DNA of 64,000 bases from Candidatus Manganitrophus morganii (GTDB lineage Bacteria; Nitrospirota; Nitrospiria; SBBL01; Manganitrophaceae), in the NCBI GenBank assembly GCA_021651055.1, contig JAJHOH010000001.1, positions 2,294,001-2,358,000 of the forward strand, in the 5' to 3' direction. This document shows, piece after piece, positions 10,701 through 17,854 of the stretch; the first letter of the stretch is position 1, and each line of letters begins with the position of its first letter. The notes below the pieces were generated by a model. It made no database searches and was not told the DNA's origin. It worked only from the letters and a program-made list of their open reading frames with translations. Position numbers and translations under genes: made by a program.

Positions 10701-11206
10701 ACGACGGCTACATGACGGCCGACTCCGAGCTGGGAAAGGGCTCGACCTTCTCCATTTACCTGGCGGCCTCCTCGCACGACGTTGAGCCGGAGCGGCGATC
10801 CGAGGCGCCGCTTCGGGGCAAGGGTAAAGTTTTGATCATGGATGACGAGCAGGCGGTCCGGGAGGTGGCGGGAGAGCTCTTAGGCTTTCTCGGCTACCGG
10901 GTCGGATACGCCGAAGATGGCGCCGAGGCGATCGCACGCTACCGGGAGGCGTCGGCCTCCGGGGAACCGTTTGACCTGGTCATCATGGACCTGACCGTGC
11001 CGGGGAAGATGGGGGGAAAAGAGGCGATCCAGCGCCTCCTTGAAATCGACCTGCATGTGAGGGCGATCGTCTCGAGCGGCTACTCCAACGATCCGATCAT
11101 GGGTGATTATGCCCGGTACGGTTTCAAAGGGGTGATCGCCAAGCCCTACCAACTCGAGCAGCTGAGCAAAACCGTTCACGATGTCATCACGGGAATGCCG
11201 GGATAG
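7754..11206 (+). CDS. Hybrid sensor histidine kinase (GAF-PAS-GAF-PAS-PAS-HisKA-HATPase-REC)
   Basis: A 1150-residue soluble hybrid kinase. Order of domains: GAF (about 20-165), PAS (180-300), GAF (325-500), PAS (515-640), PAS (645-770) and a dimerisation/phosphoacceptor helix with His793 in GGIAHDFNNIL. An HATPase_c domain with N, G1 (DFGIGI) and G2 (GSGLGLP) boxes follows. A C-terminal receiver carries the phospho-acceptor D1079 (VIMDLTVPG). No transmembrane segments are present, so it senses cytoplasmic cues. No separate response regulator is adjacent; output may go through an unlinked phosphotransfer protein. The ligand cannot be read from the sequence. Confidence 0.93.
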   Translation: MKPPLPQDEPKRLETLRQYQILDTPSENVFDDLTRLASDVCEAPIAVITFIDDHRQWFKSKIGVRPTETPRESAICAHAILQRQPLIVHDTASDPRFSDNPWVTSDPHVRFYAGAPLLTPEGHALGTVCVMDYAPRELRPKQIEGLQTIAHETMLLLDLRRQLSASSRMVTGLREAEEALRESEEKYRILFENNPHPMWVFDPETLAFLAVNESAIRHYGYSREEFLSMTIKDIRPPEDIPRLLEDFKKMSPGVARAGVWRHRKKDGTIIDVEITRDLIPFMGKQAGLTLANDVTERKKAEEEHARLLHREREARAAAVQAQWRFTFLAEASEILSASLDYETTLESVARLAIPFLADGCVVDIVEEDQSIRRVAAVATDPAKEALGLELMRRYPPERGGAHPLRQVLTSGKTMILSDIPDALLETIARDPEHLKLAKALGIKSAMIVPLSARGKTLGALSFVTMESGRHFGEDDLSLAEDLARRVAVAVDNARLYRGAQREIEERKEAEAALRESQRALTTLMSNLPGLAYRCRNDPDWTTEFVSEGCLAITGYAQDDFIGNKTLSYGSLIHPEDRERVWEETQAALREKRPYELVYRIFTASKQEKWVWEHGRGVYSQGGELLALEGFTTEITEWKRAEEALASEKERLAVTLGSIGDGVITTDMEERVVLMNKVAEGLTGWTQQEAVGRPLQEIFHMIDGKTGRPLESPAVQVLQTGATVELADHTVLVSREETERSIAHSGAPIRDKAGHIIGVVLVFRDTTQQQKMEEDLLRTSKLEAVGLLAGGIAHDFNNILTAILGNLSLVKMSIGPTDPLHRRVSDAETASLRARDLAQQLLTFAKGGTPIKKTVSMKGLLKDSIEFVLHGSNVGVEFVISDDLWPVEIDEGQISQVLHNLVINAQQAMPQGGIIKVRAENDLVKEGDKRIFLKPRRYVRISIRDFGIGIPKEHLSKIFDPYFTTKQKGSGLGLPTSYSIIKKHDGYMTADSELGKGSTFSIYLAASSHDVEPERRSEAPLRGKGKVLIMDDEQAVREVAGELLGFLGYRVGYAEDGAEAIARYREASASGEPFDLVIMDLTVPGKMGGKEAIQRLLEIDLHVRAIVSSGYSNDPIMGDYARYGFKGVIAKPYQLEQLSKTVHDVITGMPG

Positions 11207-11207
11207 G

Positions 11208-11543
11208 ATGAAAGACGAATCGTTTCGGGAGTTTGTTCTCGACCAACTGAGCCCGCTTGAAGGAATTCACTGCCGGCCGATGTTCGGCGGGCAGGGTCTC
11301 TACCGGGACGAGCACTTTTTCGGCATCCTCTTTAAAGGCCGGCTTTACTTCAAAACCGACGACGCCAGCCGTTCAGACTATGTCGAAATGGGGATGAAGC
11401 CGTTCCGCCCCAGCGCCCAGCAGACCCTCAAAACGTATTATGAGGTGCCGGTCGATGTGATCGAAGATCCGGAAGCGTTGAGGGGATGGGCCGAGCGGGC
11501 GATCGCCTGCCGAACGGAGATCGCAAGGAAACGCAAGCGCTAA
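11208..11543 (+). CDS. TfoX N-terminal-domain protein
   Basis: A 111-residue protein consisting of a TfoX_N domain: an N-terminal R-x-M-F-G-G-x-G-x-Y motif, the G-x-L-Y-F-K strand and a C-terminal basic tail (ARKRKR). Stand-alone TfoX_N proteins are common, and their function outside competence regulation is unsettled. ATG 11208 lies one base beyond the kinase stop and is preferred to an in-frame ATG at 11181, which would overlap the kinase by 26 bases. Co-transcription with the kinase is likely. Confidence 0.85.
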   Translation: MKDESFREFVLDQLSPLEGIHCRPMFGGQGLYRDEHFFGILFKGRLYFKTDDASRSDYVEMGMKPFRPSAQQTLKTYYEVPVDVIEDPEALRGWAERAIACRTEIARKRKR

Positions 11544-11574
11544 CGGATAGAATTCATCCAGATTGTTCCGGGCC

Positions 11575-12000
11575 TCACTTCGCGCCCTCCACTTTTCGGA
11601 GCGCTGGGCCCTGTTTGTTTCCGGCAATACGCGGATCGTTTCGTTTGCGGTCATCGATCTTTGGGCTGCCGTTTACATAGATTTTAATGCATTCCTCGAA
11701 CTCTTTCCCTTCGGATTGTTTTACGAATTCAAGAAACCCATAGATATTCTTAATTCCCTTATCATCAAACCCCATCGCTTTCAGAAGATCGTCGTTTGCC
11801 CGAAAAGACAAGGGGTATGGAAGAATGCGGAACAGATAATTTCCGGAGTCTTGGAATTCAACGATGGCGTAATACAGATCCCTCAGCCTCTTGAACGATG
11901 AGATAAGCCTTCCATAGTTTTTCCGGCTGGCCCGGAAAAGAAGGGTCTGGAAGTCTTCGTTGTAGTCTTTGATCAGCTTATCAAAACGGTCCTGTGTCAT
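11575..12000 (-). CDS. Hypothetical protein, 141 residues
   Basis: I do not recognise this family. The protein is rich in Tyr, Phe, Lys and Asp and probably helical in its first half, with a charged C-terminal tail (KIDDRKRNDPRIAGNK). No signal peptide or membrane span is seen. Its base composition is more AT-rich than its neighbours, hinting at separate ancestry. It is convergent with the TfoX_N gene. ATG at 12000 is the only reasonable start. Confidence 0.55.
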   Translation of the reverse strand: MTQDRFDKLIKDYNEDFQTLLFRASRKNYGRLISSFKRLRDLYYAIVEFQDSGNYLFRILPYPLSFRANDDLLKAMGFDDKGIKNIYGFLEFVKQSEGKEFEECIKIYVNGSPKIDDRKRNDPRIAGNKQGPALRKVEGAK

Positions 12001-12137
12001 ACATAAATTCTACAATGATTGAGGGGGAGGCTTGCAACATTTTTTATTTAGCGAAGATCGATACGACTTTTAAGGATCGCCGTTTCCCAACGCTTTCTCC
12101 TTGATCTTTCCCCCGGCGTTTCAGTACCATTAGGACC

Positions 12138-12476
12138 ATGTCAGTCAAAGTCTGGTGGCCCTTATTCCCGCTTCTTTTCCTGATCGTCCTCGTTTGCTTG
12201 ATCACCGCCCTGATTCGGGTGAAGCGCCGCGGCGGAACCACGCGATACGGGTGGCTGGCCCTCTCCCTTGCGCTCTTCTTCTACTTGATGACCTGGGTGG
12301 TCGGGGAAATGGGGATGCGATGGCTGCACATGCCGGTGTCGAACATCGCCGAACTCTTTATTCTCTTCAACATCGTCTATTTTGCCCGGAAGGGATGGAA
12401 AGACATCGCCTGGCTCAACGGCGTCGCCCTGGTCGCCATCGCGGCCGATTTTGCGCTCCACTATATTTTGAAGTGA
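12138..12476 (+). CDS. Small three-helix membrane protein
   Basis: A 112-residue protein with three hydrophobic segments (about residues 5-25, 39-58 and 68-85), a basic first loop (RVKRRGG) and a possible fourth short helix at the C-terminus. No family is recognised. It is convergent with the cardiolipin synthase gene, with only 18 bases between the stops. An inner-membrane location is expected; function unknown. Confidence 0.65.
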   Translation: MSVKVWWPLFPLLFLIVLVCLITALIRVKRRGGTTRYGWLALSLALFFYLMTWVVGEMGMRWLHMPVSNIAELFILFNIVYFARKGWKDIAWLNGVALVAIAADFALHYILK

Positions 12477-12494
12477 GCCTTCGTTCCCTTTTCC

Positions 12495-13775
12495 TCACAA
12501 CAGGTTTTTGATCCAGTCCCCCAGCCAGCCGACGAAACGCTCGCGATAGGGCCGCTTTCTCCATTCCTCATAAGAGATCGGACGTGACCGCTCCAGATCT
12601 TCCGCGAAAATTTCCTCCAGGCGTTGAGCGACCTCCCGGCTATGGAAGTTCAGGTTGAACTCATCATTGAGGCTGAACGAACGGTTGTCGAAGTTGGTGC
12701 TGCCGATCGATCCCCAGATGCCGTCGGCCACCAACGTCTTCGCATGCATGAAGGTCGGCTGGTACTCGTAAATTTTCACCCCCGCTTTCAATAATCTCCC
12801 GTAACCGTTTCGGCTCAATTGGTAGAGAAGGTAATTGTCGTTATACCGGCCGGGGACGATCACCCGGACATCGACCCCTCGTTCGACCGCCTCGATCAAT
12901 CGGTCCTGAAGAAGGCCGTCGGGGAGAAAGTAGGCGGTGGTGATGTAGAGGGTCTGCTCCGCCGAGGCGATGGTCAGGAGGTAGAGCATGTAGACTTCGG
13001 AGCTTGACTCCATCGGGGAGCTTCGAATCCCTTGCGCTTTGACCGGACCGATCTCTTGGAGAGGGGGGAAATAGAGGTCTCCCACAATCATGGTCCGCGT
13101 TGCCTCCAGCCAGTTTTCGGCAAACGCCGCCTGCAGGTAGTGAACGACCGGTCCCTCGACAACGACGCAGGTATCGCGCCAATGATCCTTGTCCTGCGCA
13201 TGGCCGAGCCATTCGTCGCCGATCCCGATGCCCCCCGTAAAGCCGATCCGTCCATCGATGATGAGGACCTTCCGATGTGTCCGGTAGTTGTACTGGAAAG
13301 GTTTGTACCACTTCAGCGGCCGGAACCAGGCGAAGCGAACCCCCGCCTCCTTCATCTTCGTGACATTCTTCTCCTCCATGGTTTTTGCCCCCTGAGAATC
13401 GAGGAGCAGGTAAACCGGCAGGCCGTCGCGCGCGCGCCGGGCGAGCGCATCGGCAAATTCATCCGCGATTTTCCCCTTCCAATAAACGTAGGTGACGAAG
13501 GTGATACTTTTCTCCGCCTCCCGAATGGCCTTCAACATGGCGGGAAAGGCCTCATCGCCGTCGAGTAAGACACGAACGTGGTGCCCCGGCAGAATCGGCG
13601 CGCCGGTGTAGGCCTCGAGGGTATCGAAAAAAGAGGGGTGGGATAGAGGAAAGGGGTCTTGTCCCAGTCGCTTGGGGGTCGCGCCGCAGGCGACGAGGGT
13701 CAGCATCAGAATGAGGAACAAACCTCTTTCGATGCGGTGGTAAAAACGATCGGATATATGCAGGCTGTAGGTCAT
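12495..13775 (-). CDS. Lipid-anchored phospholipase D-type cardiolipin synthase
   Basis: A 426-residue phospholipase D superfamily protein with two HKD motifs: HRKVLIIDGRIGFTGG near residue 168 and HAKTLVADGIWGSIGS near residue 345. This is the ClsB/Cls arrangement, joining two phosphatidylglycerols (or PG and PE) to cardiolipin. Unlike Cls with two N-terminal membrane helices, the N-terminus has one hydrophobic stretch ending in LTLVAC, a lipobox with Cys30, so a lipoprotein is predicted. It follows the YbhN-like gene by 14 bp; in E. coli ybhN and clsB are also neighbours. The ribosome site is weak. Confidence 0.88.
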   Translation of the reverse strand: MTYSLHISDRFYHRIERGLFLILMLTLVACGATPKRLGQDPFPLSHPSFFDTLEAYTGAPILPGHHVRVLLDGDEAFPAMLKAIREAEKSITFVTYVYWKGKIADEFADALARRARDGLPVYLLLDSQGAKTMEEKNVTKMKEAGVRFAWFRPLKWYKPFQYNYRTHRKVLIIDGRIGFTGGIGIGDEWLGHAQDKDHWRDTCVVVEGPVVHYLQAAFAENWLEATRTMIVGDLYFPPLQEIGPVKAQGIRSSPMESSSEVYMLYLLTIASAEQTLYITTAYFLPDGLLQDRLIEAVERGVDVRVIVPGRYNDNYLLYQLSRNGYGRLLKAGVKIYEYQPTFMHAKTLVADGIWGSIGSTNFDNRSFSLNDEFNLNFHSREVAQRLEEIFAEDLERSRPISYEEWRKRPYRERFVGWLGDWIKNLL

Positions 13776-13789
13776 CCTTGACTACTATT

Positions 13790-14755
13790 CTAGCGATTTT
13801 CGGCTTTTTGACGCAATACGGCATCGAGCGAGTGGGGCCGAGAGCGGATCTCATCGATCGCGAGGAGAGCGATCCCGATCACCATGGGGATGAGGAAGTA
13901 AATCACACGGTAGAGCAGAAGAGAAGAGAGAAGGGCCGCTTCGGAGAGTCGGCCGTCGAGAAGCACCAACATGCTCGATTCAAACACCCCGATTCCTCCG
14001 GGGGCATGGGTGAGAATCGCCACCACCTCCACGATGAAATAGGCCGCGATGAAGGTTCCGATCGAAACCGCCCCCGCTGGAAGGATTAAATAGAGAACCC
14101 AGAGGGTCACAAAGACATCGATCGCCCCCAGAATCAATTGGGACAGCGCAATCCGGAAAGGGGGGAGAGACCATCGTCTCCCCCGGAATGCGATCTCCTT
14201 GTTGGATCGGCTGCAGATCCCGAGGTAGACGAGTGGGATCGCCCAGACCAAGAAACCCACCATCGGGAAGAGCGACCTCGGAAGAAGAGGGACAACCTCT
14301 TCTTCCAGAGGGTAAAAAAGAAACGAAAAACCGCCCCAAAAGAAGAAACCGAGGAGAAAGGTGACGGTGTTGAATAGGACCAGTTTGGTGACATCTTTGA
14401 GGTCCATTCCGCAGCGGGAATAAAATCGATAGCGCATCGACCCGCCGGTCAGCCAACTGATCCCGAGATTCTTGCTGATGGAATATCCGACAAAAGAGGC
14501 GAGCGCAACCCGAGGGTACGAGATCCGCTTCTTTAGAAAACGAAGGGCCAGCCAATCATAACCGGTGAGGACCAGGTAGCTGATCGTCGTCCAAAAACCA
14601 ACGATCGCCAGCCGCATCCCCTCCAGGGAGCGGAGATATGCGGTGACCTCCGTCAGATCGATGGTTCGAAATCGCCTGTAAAGGAAGAAGCCCGCCGCCA
14701 GGAGGGCGACCAGGCCGATGATTGTATTAATCCAATTCCGTGTTTCCGGTTTCAA
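13790..14755 (-). CDS. YbhN-like integral membrane protein (UPF0104 / LPG synthase TM family)
   Basis: A 321-residue protein with about eight transmembrane helices that match the flippase-type N-terminal part of MprF (lysylphosphatidylglycerol synthase TM region). The conserved F-V-G-Y-S-I-S-K-N-L-G and L-T-G-G-S-M-R-Y-R motifs are present. The catalytic MprF domain is absent, as in YbhN. A lipid-related transport role is inferred. The start codon is TTG with GGGG 6 bases upstream; no better start lies nearby. It is the first gene of a two-gene unit with the cardiolipin synthase. Confidence 0.82.
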   Translation of the reverse strand: MKPETRNWINTIIGLVALLAAGFFLYRRFRTIDLTEVTAYLRSLEGMRLAIVGFWTTISYLVLTGYDWLALRFLKKRISYPRVALASFVGYSISKNLGISWLTGGSMRYRFYSRCGMDLKDVTKLVLFNTVTFLLGFFFWGGFSFLFYPLEEEVVPLLPRSLFPMVGFLVWAIPLVYLGICSRSNKEIAFRGRRWSLPPFRIALSQLILGAIDVFVTLWVLYLILPAGAVSIGTFIAAYFIVEVVAILTHAPGGIGVFESSMLVLLDGRLSEAALLSSLLLYRVIYFLIPMVIGIALLAIDEIRSRPHSLDAVLRQKAENR

Positions 14756-14920
14756 ACAAACCCCATTCCGTCGGGAGAAAGAAGAGATGCCGCGCGCCGG
14801 GCTTTTTATTTATTTTGACACGAATCGGGGGGAAAAGACGAGAGGGGGGAGAGGAGACCCTGTTGCGTTGGACGAAGCCGTCGCCTGCGGGAGTTGCATC
14901 TCAAATGGAAAAGATTAAAA

Positions 14921-15478
14921 ATGGAGCGAGGTTTATCGGGTGTTTTCCCCCACGCCAACGTCCCTTCTTTTTTGGTTATGAGGAATTTGATCGAGACGCG
15001 ATTTATCATCGATACCAATGTGGGCCATCTGGTTCGAAAGCTCCGGATGCTCGGTTATGACACCCTCTTTATCAATCCGGTGGATGATGCAGCCCTCGTC
15101 CAAACGGCCGACCGGGAAGGAAGGGTGGTTATCAGCGGAGATCGAAGGCTGTTCGATCGAAAGCTGATCCGCTCCGGAAGGGTCAAGGGACTTTTGATCG
15201 ACACCAATCAGGACCATCGCGCCCAGCTCCAACTGATCGTTCGAACCTTCGGTTGGGGAGACGGCGGTTCGTTTATCCGCTGTCTCGAGTGCAACACCCT
15301 TTTCCTCTCAAAATCAAAGGAAGCGGCGAGAGAGAGGGTCCCTCCGTACGTTTATGAAACGATCGCGCAGTATGCGTATTGTCCTCATTGCGATCAATTT
15401 TTTTGGGAGGGGGAACATGTGAAGCGGATGCGGGCCCTCATTGAGAAGCTGAAAAATGAGTCGGCGCCGCCGGCGTGA
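14921..15478 (+). CDS. Mut7-C RNase-domain protein with zinc ribbon
   Basis: A 185-residue protein of the Mut7-C family (PIN-like fold). The hallmark R-F-I-x-D-x-x-x-G-x-L-x-R-x-L-R-x-L-G-Y-D-T segment is followed by a D-R motif (GDRRLFDR). The C-terminal half has two pairs of cysteines (C-L-E-C and C-P-H-C) forming a zinc ribbon. RNase activity is a family prediction. The start is uncertain: ATG 14921 has GGAA 10 bases upstream, while ATG 14978 begins just before the domain. The stretch upstream is not obviously coding. Confidence 0.78.
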   Translation: MERGLSGVFPHANVPSFLVMRNLIETRFIIDTNVGHLVRKLRMLGYDTLFINPVDDAALVQTADREGRVVISGDRRLFDRKLIRSGRVKGLLIDTNQDHRAQLQLIVRTFGWGDGGSFIRCLECNTLFLSKSKEAARERVPPYVYETIAQYAYCPHCDQFFWEGEHVKRMRALIEKLKNESAPPA

Positions 15479-15525
15479 GCAGGGAGCCGATCGGTCTCAG
15501 TGAAATCGGTTTATAAGCAGAACCG

Positions 15526-16299
15526 TTATTTTCTCCGGAGCCGATTGTTTTGTTCATGATCACGTGCATCCGGCGGGAGGCGATATCTCTCCTCGATTTC
15601 GGTGATGCGCTCGAGACAGTGAAGGGCCAGCTCCCGATCGCCCCGGCGTTCATACACCGCCGCCAAGCCCCGGAGGGCTTCGCTCTCGCCCGCCGGATCT
15701 CCTAGCCGGTTAAAGTGGGTCGTCGCGTAGTTAAAGCAGGTTTCCGCGTCCCGATCCTGATCCCGCTGGAGGAAGACCCGGCCCAGCTGTCCCCAGGTCG
15801 CCGCCAACCCTTCCTCATGCCCCGCCTTCTTGTGAAAGTCGATCGCTTTTCTGAAAAGAGTGATCGCCTCTTCCAGATGTCCCGTCGCCTCTTCCAATAG
15901 GCCCCGGTTGCTGTAGAGCACCCCGGAGGAGAGGTCATCCGAATTTTCTTGGAGGAGATCGGCCGCCTCCAGATAATAGGCCCGCGCCCGTTCGAACTCT
16001 CCCCCCTCCCGGCAGAGATTGCCGAGGTTGACGAGGGTCTGTCCGACCGTTTTCGCGTCGGGCTGCTCCCGGTCGAGCGCTAAGATTTCCAGATAGCAGG
16101 AGCGGGCCTTCTCCCGGTCTCCGAGGGCTGCGGAGGCATTCCCCAGATTCAGAAGCACCGCGCGGAGTTGATCGGCCTTCCCCCCGGCGCGCGCCTCTTC
16201 CAGCGCCTGCCCGAAACAGCGCCGGGCGCTTTCGAATTGCCCGCGATGCAGAAAGATCATCCCTTGCAGGAAGATCCCGGAGTGATTCATGTCCGACAT
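15526..16299 (-). CDS. Tetratricopeptide-repeat protein
   Basis: A 257-residue protein made of six to seven TPR units (A-R-x-x-F-x-x-A-L-E-x-A, L-G-N-A-x-x-A-L-G-D, Y-x-E-A-A patterns), of the sort that use about 40-residue spacing. No signal peptide. It probably mediates protein interactions; the partner is not apparent. It is divergent from the sigma-54 activator gene, so its 5' region backs onto that promoter. Confidence 0.82.
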   Translation of the reverse strand: MSDMNHSGIFLQGMIFLHRGQFESARRCFGQALEEARAGGKADQLRAVLLNLGNASAALGDREKARSCYLEILALDREQPDAKTVGQTLVNLGNLCREGGEFERARAYYLEAADLLQENSDDLSSGVLYSNRGLLEEATGHLEEAITLFRKAIDFHKKAGHEEGLAATWGQLGRVFLQRDQDRDAETCFNYATTHFNRLGDPAGESEALRGLAAVYERRGDRELALHCLERITEIEERYRLPPDARDHEQNNRLRRK

Positions 16300-16428
16300 T
16301 ATCTCTTGACCGGCTCCTTTCCGTCCGCCATTCCAGGCTATACCACTATTCGGACACGGGAGTCAACGCCGAACGGCGTCGTTCTAATACTAATCTGGTA
16401 TCCAATCGAGATACAGAAAAAAACCGGC

Positions 16429-16457
16429 TTGACACACTTATTTGATTGAGGTACGAT
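16429..16457 (+). promoter_or_regulatory. Sigma-70-type promoter for the sigma-54 activator gene
   Basis: TTGACA at 16429-16434 and TACGAT at 16452-16457 are separated by exactly 17 bases. The -35 box is perfect and the -10 box keeps the key A and final T. Transcription would begin near 16464 and run into the structured leader described next. Confidence 0.75.
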
Positions 16458-16463
16458 ACATCA

Positions 16464-16531
16464 CAACACAAAGATGTGTTCTGACGAGGACGTCCCATCC
16501 CAACATCCGTTGGGTGGGACGTTTTGTTTTT
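16464..16531 (+). ncRNA. Structured leader with intrinsic terminator ahead of the activator gene
   Basis: Just downstream of the promoter a 5-bp stem (16465-16469 with 16476-16480) closes a hexaloop AAAGAT. The same bases can instead give a 6-bp stem with an AAGA loop. An intrinsic terminator follows: arms 16490-16503 and 16510-16522, one bulged base, then TTTTGTTTTT to 16531. The terminator lies 70 bases before the ATG of the activator gene, so it is either an attenuator of that gene or the end of a roughly 68-base small RNA. A weak second stem (GAC 83-85 with GTC 92-94 of 164xx) overlaps the terminator's 5' arm. Confidence 0.6.
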
Positions 16532-16600
16532 AGGGGGAAGACAGCCCGTCCACGTCGGGCACGAATCTCCAAGAGGACGACTGCAGGGAGGAAGAGTTTT

Positions 16601-17590
16601 ATGGCCATAGAGTCTCGGGTTTCGAGCGCGCTGATCGGCCGCAGCCCCGTCATGAAAGATATCTATCGGGAGTTGATTCGCGTCAGCCAGAGCAAAGCCA
16701 CGGTTCTCCTTCGCGGGGAGAGCGGGACCGGGAAAGAGCTGATCGCGAAGTTGATCCATGAAAATAGCCCCCGCGCCCACAAGCCCTTTATCAAGGTCAA
16801 TTGCGCCGCCCTTTCGGAGACGCTGCTGGAGAGCGAGCTTTTCGGTCACGAAAAGGGGGCCTTCACCGGCGCGATTCAGATGAGAAAGGGCCGGTTCGAG
16901 TTGGCCGACGGGGGGACGATCTTCCTCGATGAAATCGGCGATCTTCCTCTTCCGGTCCAGGTGAAATTGCTGCGGGTCTTGCAGGAGATGGAGTTCGAGC
17001 GGGTCGGCGGGGTTGATACCATCTCGGTCGACGTCCGGACCATTGCCGCCACCCATCGTCAGCTTGAAAACGCGATCCTGGAGGGGAGCTTCCGTCAGGA
17101 CCTCTACTACCGGCTGAATGTCGTGCCGATTCATCTTCCGGCGCTCCGGGAGAGACGGGAAGATATCTCCTTGCTGATCGAGCACTTTCTCGAAAAGTTC
17201 AATAACGAAAACAATAAAAAAGTCCACCTCTCCAATGAAGTGATCCAGCTTCTCATCCACTACGATTGGCCGGGAAACGTCCGCGAGTTGGAGAATTGCA
17301 TCGAGCGGCTGGTGGTTTTGGCGGAAGATGAATCGGTGACATTCAAGACCATCCCCCCGGCGATACAGACTTATTTCAACGACATCAAAACGGTTACCCC
17401 TCCCATCGCCTCCGACAAGCGGGGCTCTTTTACTGAAAAAATGCAGGGAATGGAACAAGAGGCCCTTAAAAAAGCACTGGAACGATCGGGATGGGTCCAG
17501 GCCAAAGCGGCCCGATTGCTTGGAATGACCCCGCGGCAAGTCGCTTATAAGATCAAGAAGTACAAGCTCTTTCCAGAAAACCCATTTTAG
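16601..17590 (+). CDS. PspF-like sigma-54-dependent activator without sensor domain
   Basis: A 329-residue bacterial enhancer-binding protein lacking any receiver, GAF or PAS domain. Its AAA+ domain begins at residue 10, with Walker A GESGTGKE at 39-46, the sigma-54-contacting GAFTGA loop at 86-91, Walker B near TIFLDEIGD, and an arginine-finger region. A Fis-type helix-turn-helix lies at the C-terminus ([19 protein letters not shown]). This length and layout match PspF, whose activity is set by a partner rather than a sensor domain. ATG 16601 follows GGGAGGAAG. The gene lies directly upstream of a sigma-54 promoter for porin-amt-glnK, its probable target. Confidence 0.9.
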   Translation: MAIESRVSSALIGRSPVMKDIYRELIRVSQSKATVLLRGESGTGKELIAKLIHENSPRAHKPFIKVNCAALSETLLESELFGHEKGAFTGAIQMRKGRFELADGGTIFLDEIGDLPLPVQVKLLRVLQEMEFERVGGVDTISVDVRTIAATHRQLENAILEGSFRQDLYYRLNVVPIHLPALRERREDISLLIEHFLEKFNNENNKKVHLSNEVIQLLIHYDWPGNVRELENCIERLVVLAEDESVTFKTIPPAIQTYFNDIKTVTPPIASDKRGSFTEKMQGMEQEALKKALERSGWVQAKAARLLGMTPRQVAYKIKKYKLFPENPF

Positions 17591-17710
17591 TGGACAGTTT
17601 TGTCGTGAATGCGACGTAATTGTAGAGATTCAGACCATATTTGTCGGGTCGGCTGTTCAGGCGCTTTCAGAAAATACAGATCTTTCAGGACTTTTCAAGA
17701 TATTTAAATT
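17591..17710 (+). promoter_or_regulatory. Candidate upstream activator sites for the amt-operon sigma-54 promoter
   Basis: This 120-bp stretch between the activator stop and the sigma-54 promoter has no ORF. An inverted repeat GTCG-6-CGAC lies at 17602-17615, about 100 bases upstream of the -24 box, a distance typical of enhancer sites. A GTCGGGTCGGC tract at 17643 is a weaker half-site-like sequence. Which protein binds is unknown. Confidence 0.35.
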
Positions 17711-17726
17711 TGGCATACCAGTTGCT
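17711..17726 (+). promoter_or_regulatory. Sigma-54 (-24/-12) promoter of the porin-amt-glnK operon
   Basis: TGGCATACCAGTTGCT matches the RpoN consensus: TGGCA at 17711-17715, TTGC at 17722-17725, with the invariant GG and GC exactly 12 bases apart. Expected start of transcription is near 17737, immediately before the tandem leader RNA. Nitrogen-controlled amt operons in many bacteria use RpoN promoters. Confidence 0.8.
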
Positions 17727-17744
17727 CTAGTATCCTGGAGAAAC

Positions 17745-17822
17745 CGACTACATCGATGTAATCGTTTAAAGGCTGGCAAAGGCGCCGCCGGATTGATCCT
17801 TCATCCTGCGGCGCCTTTTTTT
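17745..17822 (+). ncRNA. Tandem leader RNA, copy 1 (two hexaloop hairpins plus terminator)
   Basis: Hairpin P1 is 17745-17764: a 7-bp stem with one C-A mismatch closing the hexaloop ATCGAT. After a 6-base linker, hairpin P2 is 17771-17789: GGC-(bulged T)-GGC pairs with GCCGCC around the hexaloop AAAGGC. The 3' half of P2 is also the 5' arm of a strong terminator (arms 17781-17793 and 17803-17815, T7 to 17822), so P2 and the terminator exclude one another. Both loops have A at position 1 and G at position 4, as in ANTAR-protein target RNAs. Confidence 0.72.
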
Positions 17823-17854
17823 GAGTTGTTGTAGAGCAGATAAAAATTAGAGAT

